A DNA stretch of 64,000 nucleotides from Paenibacillus tuaregi. Its GTDB lineage: Bacteria > Bacillota > Bacilli > Paenibacillales > Paenibacillaceae. The notes below the pieces were generated by a model. It searched no databases, had not been told where the DNA came from, and saw only the letters and a program-made list of their open reading frames with translations. Below, in pieces: positions 40,271-49,100 of this stretch (its first letter is position 1; each line of letters starts with the position of its first letter). The position numbers were made by a program, and so were the translations under genes. The stretch covers positions 1,902,503 to 1,966,502 of the forward strand of contig NZ_LT575476.1 of NCBI RefSeq assembly GCF_900086655.1, given 5' to 3'.

Positions 40271-41368
40271 ATGTCTAAAATTTTGTCTGGTGAACTGATT
40301 GGTAAACGCGAGTCCGTCTTGGACCAACTTTTGCTCTTGAACTCATACCAAACGCCGCTAATTGCAATGCTCGGTTTTAGCAATCCGGTAACACAAGTCG
40401 AGCACATTTGGTTCGAGGACTCTATGTTCGCGAACGAAAGCAAAGTAACTACAGCCGCGGCGGTTGACGCAGTTGAATTGATCGTTGCTGATACTGAACC
40501 ATTCCGCGCTAACCAAGTTGTTAAGATCGGCGAGGAGCTGATCCTGGTAACTGGTGTAGATGTGGCCGGCAAGAAACTCGCAATCATGCGGGGGTATGCC
40601 GGAACTAAAGCGGCAGCCATTACCGCCAACGCGGTTATTACCGTTCAATTCGTCGAAGGTTCTGAGGGGGCTGACGCTAGGGCTGGGCGTTCCAAGCCTC
40701 GTGTAAGAAAGTCCAATATTACGCAAATCTTCGATGAGACCGTTGAAATCTCTGGAACAGCAGCGGCAGTTGCAAACTACGGTATCGACGACCTATACGA
40801 ATATGAAAAAGCTAAGAAGCTGCTGGAACTGGCGCTCCAAGCGGAAAAGGCATTTATCGGCGGTGTTCGTTACGAAAACGGCGTTGTTCGTCAGATGAAC
40901 GGCATCCGCAACATGCTACAGACTAACGTTACCGATCTGAAGGGCGAAGCTCTTACAATGGATGTCCTCAACGACTCCCTGCAGGCAATCCATACGAAAG
41001 GCGGATTCAAGAGCGGCGGTAACTACGAGATTGTAGTTCCTGCAACTCAAAAGCGTGTAGTCGGGAAATTCAGCGATAATCTTCTCCGCATTAATAACGG
41101 CGATGAGACACGCGGTACTGTCGTTAATCGCTTGATCACTGATTTCGGGGAATTTGATGTTTCAATCAATGATAACCTGAACGCAGACGAGACGCTGATC
41201 CTGGATAAGAATCGTATTTCTCTAAAAGCGTTGAACGGCCGTGATTTCGGTCATGAATACCTCGGTAAAAAAGGCGATTATTATCAGGGCCAAATTGTCG
41301 GCGAGTACACGCTTGAATTGCTGCAGGAAGCCGCCCATGCCCGCATCAAAGGCGCTAAAACGAAGTAA
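40271..41368 (+). CDS. major capsid protein (SU10/DUF5309-type)
   Basis: A 365-residue capsid subunit. The family pattern includes LIAMLGFSNPVTQVEHIWFED, an inserted beta domain with GEELILVTGVDVAGKKLAIM, then ARAGRSKPRVRKSNITQIFD, ENGVVRQMNGIRNMLQ and the C-terminal strand GDYYQGQIVGEYTLEL. It is an HK97-fold protein of the SU10 MCP group. Good ribosome site (ACGGAGG). The gene follows the scaffold; together with portal and MuF-like proteins it builds the procapsid. Confidence 0.82.
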   Translation: MSKILSGELIGKRESVLDQLLLLNSYQTPLIAMLGFSNPVTQVEHIWFEDSMFANESKVTTAAAVDAVELIVADTEPFRANQVVKIGEELILVTGVDVAGKKLAIMRGYAGTKAAAITANAVITVQFVEGSEGADARAGRSKPRVRKSNITQIFDETVEISGTAAAVANYGIDDLYEYEKAKKLLELALQAEKAFIGGVRYENGVVRQMNGIRNMLQTNVTDLKGEALTMDVLNDSLQAIHTKGGFKSGGNYEIVVPATQKRVVGKFSDNLLRINNGDETRGTVVNRLITDFGEFDVSINDNLNADETLILDKNRISLKALNGRDFGHEYLGKKGDYYQGQIVGEYTLELLQEAAHARIKGAKTK

Positions 41369-41387
41369 TCGAGAGGAGGACGAGTAA

Positions 41388-41603
41388 ATGGCGGTATTTC
41401 AATCGAAGTACCGCGAACTCGCCTTCTACGTTGACGGTCAGCGTTACGCCTTTTCAAGCGGAACCTTTTCGACCGATGACGCGGAGGTAATCGCGGTACT
41501 TGAAACAATGACGGATGCAACACGGATCGACGCAGATGAACCGAAAGCGGAGGATAAGCCAAAAACAACACGAAAGCCTGCGGGTAATGCCTCCGGAAAA
41601 TAA
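41388..41603 (+). CDS. small head-completion type protein
   Basis: A 71-residue protein: a beta N-terminal half (YRELAFYVDGQRYAFSSGTF) and a charged, flexible tail (DEPKAEDKPKTTRKPAG). AGGAGG precedes the ATG. Comparable short proteins after the capsid gene are seen in many siphoviruses and may decorate capsids. Exact role unknown. Confidence 0.58.
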   Translation: MAVFQSKYRELAFYVDGQRYAFSSGTFSTDDAEVIAVLETMTDATRIDADEPKAEDKPKTTRKPAGNASGK

Positions 41604-41617
41604 CGGAGGTGAGCCGC

Positions 41618-42004
41618 ATGGCAATTACGGTAAACGACGCAGATACGTACATTAACGCAAATTGTATCAATATCGACGATTGGACGGAGTGCGACGTCGC
41701 GAAAAAACAACGGATCGTTACGGTCGCAGGACGCACACTTACGAACAAATATCCGAAATATAAGATACCTGACGCGGCAGTGTATGAATATGCAAATGAG
41801 CTGGCGATCGCTTTTAACGATACGAACGCGTTACAACAACAAGGCGTGGCGGCATACGGGGTTACCGGAGTCGCCACGTTTACGTTTAAGGACTGGGCGA
41901 AGTCCGGTCTTGAAGCGTGGATTCCGGAAGCTGCGCTAAACCTTATCGGCACAGAAAACGGAGTGAAGATCGGCAAGAAAGCGGCGAAGTGGGTGACGAT
42001 GTAA
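41618..42004 (+). CDS. head-tail connector (gp6/gp15-like adaptor)
   Basis: A 128-residue helical adaptor that docks on the portal. TVNDADTYINANCINIDDW and KKQRIVTVAGRTLTNKYP followed by VYEYANELAIAFND match the DUF3199/phage connector pattern. ATG 41618 has CGGAGGTG upstream; GTG 41609 overlaps that site. It ends on the next gene's start. Confidence 0.68.
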   Translation: MAITVNDADTYINANCINIDDWTECDVAKKQRIVTVAGRTLTNKYPKYKIPDAAVYEYANELAIAFNDTNALQQQGVAAYGVTGVATFTFKDWAKSGLEAWIPEAALNLIGTENGVKIGKKAAKWVTM

Positions 42005-42324
42005 TGGCGCTGATTCCGTTAAAACAAACAGTCACACTTATGAAGCTAACCGGGACCGACCCGGATTACGGTGATCCCGTCTACAGCGATCCCATTGCGC
42101 TGAAATGCCGATTTCAAGAAGGCGTTAAGCTCGTCCGGAATCAGCGCGGAGAAGAAGTGGCCGCTGTCGGAACGTTCTTTTTCGGCGGGCTAATAGACGT
42201 TGGTCTTAGCGACACACTTACGCTCACTAACGAATTAGGCACGGTTACAACGTACAAGCCAATCGCAATAAGCGTTAAGAGGGCGCTCAGCGGAAAGCCG
42301 TTACTAACGGAGGTGGACGTATAA
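42004..42324 (+). CDS. head closure / head-tail joining protein
   Basis: A 106-residue beta-rich protein (LKQTVTLMKLTGTDPDYGDP, SDTLTLTNELGTVTTYKP) of the size and place of SPP1 gp16-like head-closure proteins. ATG overlaps the connector's stop (TAATG). Typical order connector, closure, tail completion. Confidence 0.65.
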   Translation: MALIPLKQTVTLMKLTGTDPDYGDPVYSDPIALKCRFQEGVKLVRNQRGEEVAAVGTFFFGGLIDVGLSDTLTLTNELGTVTTYKPIAISVKRALSGKPLLTEVDV

Positions 42325-42735
42325 GTGACTAAAAAATCTGTAACATTTGATTCTAGTGTTTTAGTAATAACACTAGACAGAACTAAGGGAAAAACGCGCG
42401 AGGCTGGGGTAATTGGTATGCAAGACGCAACTGACGATTTACTTTTAAAATCACGTGACGAAGCTCCGATGGAAGAAGGTGTTTTGCGATTAACAGCGTT
42501 TAGTGAAGTGACTGCTTCTGAAGATAAAGTAACCGGCAGCGTCAACTACAGCGCGGTTAACCAGTCTGCTGACGGCAGGCGTTACAATTACGCGCTGCGT
42601 ACACACGAAATGGGAACTTTTAAGAATCCATCCACTCCTGGAACAAAGCCGAAGTATCTCGAACGTCCACTAAAGGCCAATATTAAACGCTATACTCATA
42701 TGATTTCATCGACCATCCGAAAGGGGTTAGGTTGA
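42325..42735 (+). CDS. HK97 gp10-like / tail completion protein
   Basis: A 136-residue protein: helical middle (QDATDDLLLKSRDEAPMEEG) then beta (KVTGSVNYSAVNQSADGRRY) and YLERPLKANIKRYTHMI, the usual gp10-like layout. GTG 42325 directly follows the previous stop behind GGAGGTGG. It overlaps the next gene. The 5' third is AT-richer than its neighbours, hinting at exchange. Confidence 0.65.
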   Translation: MTKKSVTFDSSVLVITLDRTKGKTREAGVIGMQDATDDLLLKSRDEAPMEEGVLRLTAFSEVTASEDKVTGSVNYSAVNQSADGRRYNYALRTHEMGTFKNPSTPGTKPKYLERPLKANIKRYTHMISSTIRKGLG

Positions 42736-43112
42736 TGATTGCTGTAGCGGATATTAACGCATACCTCCGGACAATTCCGAATCTCGGCGGCACGCAGTTC
42801 GTGGGTAATGAGTTCGCGGCAACAAGTCCGGACGATTGTGCGTATACACGGGTTACTGGCGGGTATGCTCCGTCAGAGTGGACGTCAAAAGCGAAGCCGT
42901 CGTTCCAGGTCGTATTGCGTACGAAACTGGCAAGCGTTGCCGAGACGAGAGCCAACGTGCTTTATGCGGACTTACACCGCAAGACCGAGTTTAATTTCGG
43001 TCAGACCCGCGTCGTGAAGTGCGTAGCGGACCAGTCGGCGCCGCTATACCTCGGGAAAGACGAGAGCGGACGCACACTCTACTCGCTGAATTTTACGATA
43101 ACCACAATTTAA
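42735..43112 (+). CDS. tail terminator / minor capsid-type protein
   Basis: A 125-residue protein. IAVADINAYLRTIPNLGG, then FQVVLRTKLASVAETRANVL and a C-terminal strand LYSLNFTITTI match tail-terminator proteins that cap the tail tube and join it to the head. AAGGGG precedes the ATG. Ends at a TTCG-loop terminator before the tail tube gene. Confidence 0.65.
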   Translation: MIAVADINAYLRTIPNLGGTQFVGNEFAATSPDDCAYTRVTGGYAPSEWTSKAKPSFQVVLRTKLASVAETRANVLYADLHRKTEFNFGQTRVVKCVADQSAPLYLGKDESGRTLYSLNFTITTI

Positions 43113-43128
43113 TATACGCAGATAACGG

Positions 43129-43151
43129 GGCTGCCTTCGGGCGGCCTTTTT
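43129..43151 (+). terminator. TTCG-loop terminator before the tail tube gene
   Basis: GGCTGCC (43129-43135), TTCG tetraloop and GGCGGCC (43140-43146, one wobble), then TTTTT. A very stable short terminator. Confidence 0.75.
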
Positions 43152-43180
43152 GTCGTGCGCAAAATAGGAGGAACGCTTTA

Positions 43181-43714
43181 ATGGCGCAAAATATTGAGAA
43201 GATCGAGCTCGGGCCGGCGATCGTCGAGTACGGCGAGGGGGCGGACAAAGTCGTATTTGAAACGACTGTCGGCGGTATTAACCTGCAGGTCGAAACGACG
43301 TATCGCGAACAGAAGACGGACCAGACCGGTGAGACCATCGTATCCAAGCGTATCACCGGCCGTAACGTTTCCGTAGAAGTTCCGTTCGCGGAGTATCAAC
43401 TCGAAACAATCCCGAAAATCATGGTCGGAGCTGAGGCGGTAACAAGCGGGGGGAAAACGAAAATTAACGTCAAAACAGGCGTCGGACTGGACCTTATCTC
43501 GGCCGCGAAGAAGGTCGTTATCAAGCCAGTAGCTCACAAGACGAACGCAGACTTTTGGGTCACGCTGCCTCTCGCATTCCCAGAAACGGACCTCCAATAC
43601 AATTACAACAACGATAACGAGCGGATCACTAAAGTGGTTCTTCGCTCGACTCCGGATGTGGATAACGTGGTCGCTATTTTGGGCGACGAGAGTATCAAGT
43701 CTACTACACCTTAA
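43181..43714 (+). CDS. major tail (tube) protein
   Basis: A 177-residue tail tube subunit that forms hexameric rings. Beta-sandwich pattern (ADKVVFETTVGGINLQVETT, RITGRNVSVEVPFAEYQLET, ADFWVTLPLAFPETDLQYNY, RITKVVLRSTPD). ATG 43181 with TAGGAGG upstream; an earlier in-frame codon would read through the terminator. Flanked on both sides by TTCG-loop terminators, suggesting its mRNA is delimited for high expression. Confidence 0.75.
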   Translation: MAQNIEKIELGPAIVEYGEGADKVVFETTVGGINLQVETTYREQKTDQTGETIVSKRITGRNVSVEVPFAEYQLETIPKIMVGAEAVTSGGKTKINVKTGVGLDLISAAKKVVIKPVAHKTNADFWVTLPLAFPETDLQYNYNNDNERITKVVLRSTPDVDNVVAILGDESIKSTTP

Positions 43715-43721
43715 CTTACCG

Positions 43722-43749
43722 GGCGGGCTTCGGCTCGCCTTTACTTTTT
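43722..43749 (+). terminator. TTCG-loop terminator after the tail tube gene
   Basis: GGCGGGC (43722-43728), TTCG and GCTCGCC (43733-43739, one wobble), then TTTACTTTTT. Confidence 0.72.
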
Positions 43750-43766
43750 AATAAGGGGCGAAAATA

Positions 43767-44171
43767 ATGCGCAATTTGCGAGAAGCTTTTTTGCGTTCAG
43801 ATACAGTGAAAATCGGCGGAAAATCCGTCAAGGTCAGTAAAATTACCATCGCACAGTGGCGTGAGCTATTAAGTGTGATCCACGCACTGCCGCAGCTATT
43901 AATCACGGTCATGACTGCAGCTCCGGAAGATAGACTTCCTTACTTTCTCGTTGCGATTGAGAAGTCGCTAACTGACGTGGTGAACGTTGTATCCGTTTTG
44001 ACCGAGTTAGACGCGGAGTGGATAGAGAATAACGCCGGCGTTGACGAACTGGTTGCGTATTTTGTGGCGGTAGCAAAGGCTAATAACTTCGGAGAACTCC
44101 TAAAAAACGGACAGAGCGCTCTGAACCTAGCGAAGCCGGTAACGGAAGTAACGGATCAGGGCGCAGCATAA
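43767..44171 (+). CDS. tail assembly chaperone, short form
   Basis: A 134-residue helical protein that coats the tape measure during tail assembly. MRNLREAFLRSDTVKIGG, VKVSKITIAQWRELLSVIHAL (in parts) and TDVVNVVSVLTELDAEWIEN fit the Firmicutes chaperone family. At 44102-44108 lies A-AAA-AAC in this frame; most ribosomes read on to the stop at 44171, while some shift to produce the long form. AAGGGGCG precedes the ATG. Upstream of the tape measure, as in lambda gpG. Confidence 0.75.
   Translation: MRNLREAFLRSDTVKIGGKSVKVSKITIAQWRELLSVIHALPQLLITVMTAAPEDRLPYFLVAIEKSLTDVVNVVSVLTELDAEWIENNAGVDELVAYFVAVAKANNFGELLKNGQSALNLAKPVTEVTDQGAA
44102..44108 (+). promoter_or_regulatory. minus-one ribosomal frameshift site
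   Basis: A-AAA-AAC, the classical X-XXY-YYZ slippery heptamer, correctly phased with the chaperone frame. After slipping, reading resumes at 44108 in a frame open to 44473, with no stop between. Confidence 0.85.
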
Positions 44172-44473
44172 CAATTGATGACTACCTTCTCGAATGCGCA
44201 GTCCGGCTCGGTAAAACGCAGATTGAGTTCGAACACGGGTACTACGTAATGGACCTACTCGACGTGATGGATGCACTAAAGCGTGTTAATGCGCAAGATA
44301 CGCTTTCCGATCTAAACGTTGCGGTCATGTCCGGCACTACGGACGTGGACGGATTCAAGCGATTTGCTGGCGAGCTACAGAAACAAGCGGGGTACGGTTC
44401 GGAGCCTAGCACGAATCAGTTCGACCAGGCCGGATTTGAACGGATGAAAATGAAATTAAAGCTTGGAATTTAG
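44108..44473 (+). CDS. tail assembly chaperone, frameshift extension (gpGT-like)
   Basis: The minus-one frame from 44108 to TAG 44473 encodes a 121-residue extension. A polar linker (RTERSEPSEAGNGSNGSG) leads to a helical domain (SITIDDYLLECAVRLGKTQI, YYVMDLLDVMDALKRV). Its only internal start, ATG 44249, has no ribosome site, which supports production by frameshift. Joined to the first 114 codons it gives a 235-residue fusion that, as for lambda gpGT, would recruit tail tube subunits to the tape measure. Confidence 0.82.
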   Translation, partial: RTERSEPSEAGNGSNGSGRSITIDDYLLECAVRLGKTQIEFEHGYYVMDLLDVMDALKRVNAQDTLSDLNVAVMSGTTDVDGFKRFAGELQKQAGYGSEPSTNQFDQAGFERMKMKLKLGI

Positions 44474-44495
44474 CGCCTTTAACGGGGCGCTTTTT
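44472..44495 (+). terminator. terminator before the tape measure gene
   Basis: AGCGCC (44472-44477) pairs with GGCGCT (44486-44491), then TTTTT. Overlaps the chaperone extension stop. Confidence 0.7.
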
Positions 44496-44520
44496 ATTTT
44501 GCCCGGAAAGGAGTGAAACG

Positions 44521-45111
44521 GTGAGCGATACAGTTGATATTGGAGCCATCAGGGCACGGATTGATTTAGATATCTCACAGTTTAACAAGGGTGTAGACAC
44601 AGCTAAGAGTAAACTGACAGGACTGGACAGCTCCGCAGAGGAGGTGAACAAGTCATTTGGTTTGCTTAAAGCAAGGATGGCCGAACTCGGCGCATCTTCT
44701 GCGCAGATCGATAAGATAAACGCCGCGATTCGAAAGGCTAATCCGGAGATCCTACGTAAACAGATCGCCGAGGTAACTGACGAGATGCGGAAGCTAGGTC
44801 TATCCTCTACGGAGATCAATAAGGTAACGCAAGAATTACAGCGGAGCGCAACCGGGGCATCGATGGCGTCGCGAGAAGTTAAAGCGCTCGCCCTAGCTTA
44901 CGCAGGACTCGCAGCGGGTATGGCGGCAATTATCGCGAAATCGGTCCAAACAAGCGCACAGTTCGAGCAGGCGATGGCTAACGTTAAGGCCATTTCGGAA
45001 GCGACCGGTAAGGAGTTCGAACAACTACGTAAGCAGGCGATTGACCTCGGGGCGGCAACGGTATTTAGTGCGGCACAAGCGGCCGACGCACAGGCTAATT
45101 TAGCACAGGCT
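44521..45111 (+). CDS. tape measure protein, exon 1
   Basis: The first 197 codons of the tail tape measure, which sets tail length. It starts at GTG 44521 behind AAAGGAG. AIRARIDLDISQFNKGVDTA opens it, with long helices and a hydrophobic stretch (LALAYAGLAAGMAAIIA). TVFSAAQAADAQANLAQA ends at GCT 45109-45111, immediately before a group I intron; without splicing a TAA follows at once. Spliced to exon 2 at 46170, the junction LAQA-GFKTNEI restores the conserved family sequence and a 1430-residue protein. Confidence 0.88.
45097..45110 (+). repeat. 14-bp exon-end sequence, copied inside the intron at 45194-45207
   Basis: AATTTAGCACAGGC at the 3' end of exon 1 occurs again, identical, at 45194-45207, ten bases before the endonuclease start. 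See the finding on the exon mimic. Confidence 0.85.
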
Positions 45112-46169
45112 TAAATTCGGGCCAGTTCGATGGAAACGTCGTCCTAAAAATACTCAGTGAACTCGGTGAAAGCTAATCCTTCCAGCGCGCATCAATTTAG
45201 CACAGGCGGTGACAGTTTGAATAAAAACTGCGACGGTTGCGGAAAATCGATACGCGTATCCAAATATAAACTAAGGAATCAAAAGTACCATTTCTGTAAT
45301 AAAGATTGCTATAAATCCAATATAGGAAGATTCTTTAAAGGCAGTCATAATCCCAATTATGATCGAGTAGAGTGCGTTTGTGAAAATTGTGGAGAGAAGT
45401 TCCTTCGCAAGCCATCGCAAATTCGCGGAAAAAGAAGTTACTGCGGGAATGCTTGCCGAATCGAATCCCTTGTTCGTACTCCTAACACACCCAAGATAAG
45501 AATCTCCCGTGCCTGCGATTATTGCGGGAAAGTAGTAGAGAGGACTCCTTCTCAATTAGCGGGTAAAAAGAACATCTACTGCTCAATGATGTGCAAGGAT
45601 GCGCATGCCTCTATGATTTATAGTGGTAAAAACCACCCCTGCTATAACCCCGATATCACGGATGAGGAGCGTATTTCAAAACGGAAATTTCCTGAGTATT
45701 TACTGTGGAGGGGTGATGTGTTTCTCAGGGACTCTTATACGTGTACTTGTTGTGGAGACGCTAGGGGCGGAAACTTAACAGCACATCATATTTTTAATTA
45801 TTCAGAACATCCACACTTAAGGTTAAGTGTGTATAATGGGGTAACGATGTGCGTTGACTGCCATAAAAAATTCCACGATACCTTCGGATACACTAAAAAT
45901 AATCTCGATCAACTTATAGAATTTTTCAGAGAGTGCGGCGGGGACGTCAGCACTCTCTTTGCGTTGGAAGGAACGCTAATACCGAGCCAAGCCTGCTAGG
46001 AAACTACAGGAAGGTGTAGAGACTAGGCGGATTACCCTAAACCTCTTTGGCATGGGGAAACGCCCACGAGCGCTGAGCACCCTAACGTTATTTACGCGGG
46101 TGAAGATATAGTCCGATACTCCGGAGAAATCCGGAGAGCTAAGGATAAAGAGCCTTAGTGTAACAATTG
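45112..46169 (+). mobile_element. group I intron with HNH endonuclease in the tape measure gene
   Basis: A 1058-base self-splicing intron. It begins after exon T 45111 and ends at G 46169. The 3' half holds the hallmark P7/P3' sequence GAAGATATAGTCC (near 46105-46117), followed by hairpins CTCCGG/CCGGAG and CTAAGG/CCTTAG. The 5' half has core-like segments before the endonuclease gene. Splicing joins exons in frame. The HNH gene inside makes it a homing element. The precise P1 and P10 pairings were not worked out. Confidence 0.9.
45217..45999 (+). CDS. HNH homing endonuclease in the group I intron
   Basis: A 260-residue intron-encoded nuclease that spreads the intron by cutting intronless tape-measure alleles. 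It has three zinc-knuckle repeats of about 45 residues (CDGCGK...CNKDC, CENCGE...CGNAC, CDYCGK...CSMMC), probably for DNA binding. A C-terminal HNH domain follows: DSYTCTCCGDARGG, LTAHHIFNYSEHPHLRL and VTMCVDCHKKFHD. TTG 45217 is a likely start; an in-frame GTG lies at 45157. AT-rich compared with the exons. Confidence 0.85.
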   Translation: MNKNCDGCGKSIRVSKYKLRNQKYHFCNKDCYKSNIGRFFKGSHNPNYDRVECVCENCGEKFLRKPSQIRGKRSYCGNACRIESLVRTPNTPKIRISRACDYCGKVVERTPSQLAGKKNIYCSMMCKDAHASMIYSGKNHPCYNPDITDEERISKRKFPEYLLWRGDVFLRDSYTCTCCGDARGGNLTAHHIFNYSEHPHLRLSVYNGVTMCVDCHKKFHDTFGYTKNNLDQLIEFFRECGGDVSTLFALEGTLIPSQAC

Positions 46170-49100
46170 GGATTTAAAACGAACGAGATTCTCGCGGCTA
46201 TGCCCGGAGTACTATCGTTGGCAGCAGCGGGACAAGTAGACCTCGCAACGACTGCGGACATTGCGTCGAGTATATTGCGCGGATTCGGACTCGCCGCAAC
46301 GGAAACCTCACGAGTAGTAGACGTGCTTGCAAAGTCGAGCATCGACACGAATTCGGGCGTTACGGACCTGGGATATGCCATGAAATATGTCGCGCCTGTT
46401 GCAGCGAATATGGGCGTAAGTATCGAAGAAGCCACCGCAGCTGTCGGCGAACTCAGTAACGCCGGTATTAAAGGCGAAATGGCCGGGACACAACTTCGCG
46501 CTATCTTACTCGCGCTTGCCTCTCCGTCCAAAGAAGCGGCGGCTTATATGGATAAGCTCGGCATTAGTATTAAGGACAGCGCGGGCAACATTAAACCACT
46601 CAGCACGATCGTTGGTGATCTCCAAAAAGCATACGGAAGACTTACGCAGGCTCAGCAGGCAGACGTAGCCGCAACGCTAGTCGGACGCGAAGCAGCCTCG
46701 GGGTTTATTACGCTAATCAATAACGGCAAGACCACTCTCGACAACTATACGGCATCCCTACGAAACGCGGGCGGAACGGCAGAGCGGGTGGCCGGTACGC
46801 AAATGGACACGCTCAAGGGCGCAACGGATAACTTGTCCTCGGCGCTAGAGTCCGTCGGTATCACAGTTGGCGATAAGCTTGCGCCAGCTATTCGATCGGT
46901 CGCTGAGTTTATTACGAATTTGCTAACGGGATTTACGAATCTTAGTGCACCATTGCAGTCCGCGATAGTTGCGTTTGGTATGGCTACCGCAGGCGTGCTC
47001 GGACTTGTAGCGGCAGTTGGGGCGCTTACCATCGCATTCAACGCCCTAAACGTTAGCTTTCCGATATTGGGTGCGGTCGCATTAGCTGTCGGTGCAGTTA
47101 CAGCGGGCATAACAGCACTCATTTCCAGCAACAACGAGGCGGCGGAGGCAACAAAGAAACACGACGAAGCACAACAGTCTCTAAACGAGACGTTGAATAA
47201 ATCACCTCTAAAAAACTCGGTGGCAGATTTGGAAAACCTCCGGCAGAAGAGCGATGAGCTTAACGGTGTCCTTAATGAACGCGCTAAGTTGGAGAACCGA
47301 TTGGCGCAAATTAAAGCGGCAGGGGAGCGTGGGGAAGGTAGCCCGGCGATGCTATCTGAGGCAATGGACATCAACGATGCACTAGAAGAGATGGACGATA
47401 AGCTTCGGACAATGGGTTACGATGGCGTTGACCAAGCCAAAGAGAAACTAAAAGAAATGAAGGACACCGTTGACCAATCCGTGCCGGCCTTATTGGAAAT
47501 GAAAAACGCCGAAATCGCGGACCTGGCTGCTAAAAACGAAAAGGTTAAGTCTATGGAGGCGCTTTTTGCGCGCTACAAGGACCTGTCCTCCGCACAATCT
47601 CTTAATGCCGCGCAGGAACAAGAACTCGCGGGCATTGTTGAACAGCTACGTAAACAGTATCCGGACTTAATTCAGAAACTCGACGCTACGAATCGGATGC
47701 GTATCCAAAACGTCGACACTATCGGACAACAAATTAAGGCCGACCGCGACTTTGTTACGAACTCGGCGTCGAGTATGCAGACGTATATTGATAACCTCAT
47801 TAAAACTACGGAAGCGCAAAGAGCCGCAGTTGAGGCACAGATAAAAAACTATGCGGCTTTATTAAGTGCCATCCGTGCGGTCGAATCTGCAAAACCCGGT
47901 CCACAGAAAAGTACGCCGGCAACAAGCGGAGGTCTTGCTCAATACATGAGTGGTTCGGATAAGGCTTTTTTAAACGCGCGGTATGAGGGGATGAAGAAGT
48001 CTACCGAAAAAGGGAATCAGGAAGCCTATGACCAGTTGCTTGTTCTGGAGCAGACTGAGCAAGAGTTAAAACGGAAAAAGGACAGCCTTTCCTCGGGGAA
48101 TTTCGGCAACATAAAGACCGGCAAGGGCGTCGATCTCTCAACGCCTAAAAAAGCGAAAACGGGGAAGGAGAAGAAACCGAAGGCCGGAAAGTCCGCGGCA
48201 GAACTGGCGGAGGAAGCCGCAAAGAAAGCGTACGACGCAGATATCGCAACAGTTCGTTACAAGGCGGAAATGTACGATTGGTCTGCGGATCAACAAATTG
48301 CTGCGTACAAAAAGGTACAGGCTGCGCATAAGGCGTACTTAGCCACGCACCTCGAAGATGAGCGTACGATGAATCTGCAGCTCAAGCGGCTCGCGGAGGA
48401 TAGCGCAAAGGCTAGGTACGATTTCTCTGCGGAATGGATCGCGAAGGATCAGCGCCGTATGGAAGAGGCCGGCAAGTCTGACGTAGAGATGGCTCAAGCT
48501 CGACTTGACGCGTGGACTCGCGTTCTTAAGCGCTATAAGAAAGACTCGGACGAATATAAGCAGGCGGACGAAGAAGTGTACAAGGCCCGCAAAGACCTGG
48601 CCAACGCTCAGAATAACGAAGCGAAACGCCAGTACGACGCCTCATCCGACTGGATCGACGCTGAAGAACGCCGGATGCAGGACGCCGGCAAGTCTGAACA
48701 GGAAATTGCGCAAATGAAGCTAGAAGCGTGGACGCGGGTCCGCAATCGCTATACGAAGGACTCCGAACTCTATAAACGTGCGGACGACGAAATGTATAAG
48801 GGCCGAAAGGACCTTACGGAGAAATCTACGAAGCTGGCGGAGGATCTCGTTAAGAAGGAAAAGGCTGCGATTGATCGCGCTAAGAAAGCGGATTTGGATG
48901 CGATTGAGGAACGCAAAAAGGCGTTCATTGACGCCCAAGACGCGAAGATCAGGGCGATCGAGGAGCAGATAGCGAAGGAAGCGGAGCTAAATATCGATGC
49001 CGATTACGAGACGCAGCTCGCCGAGAAACAAGCACGCGCCGATTTACTTTCCTCCGCCGTCGGTCCGGAAGGCATCCAGGAGCGAGAAGACACGCTGAAA

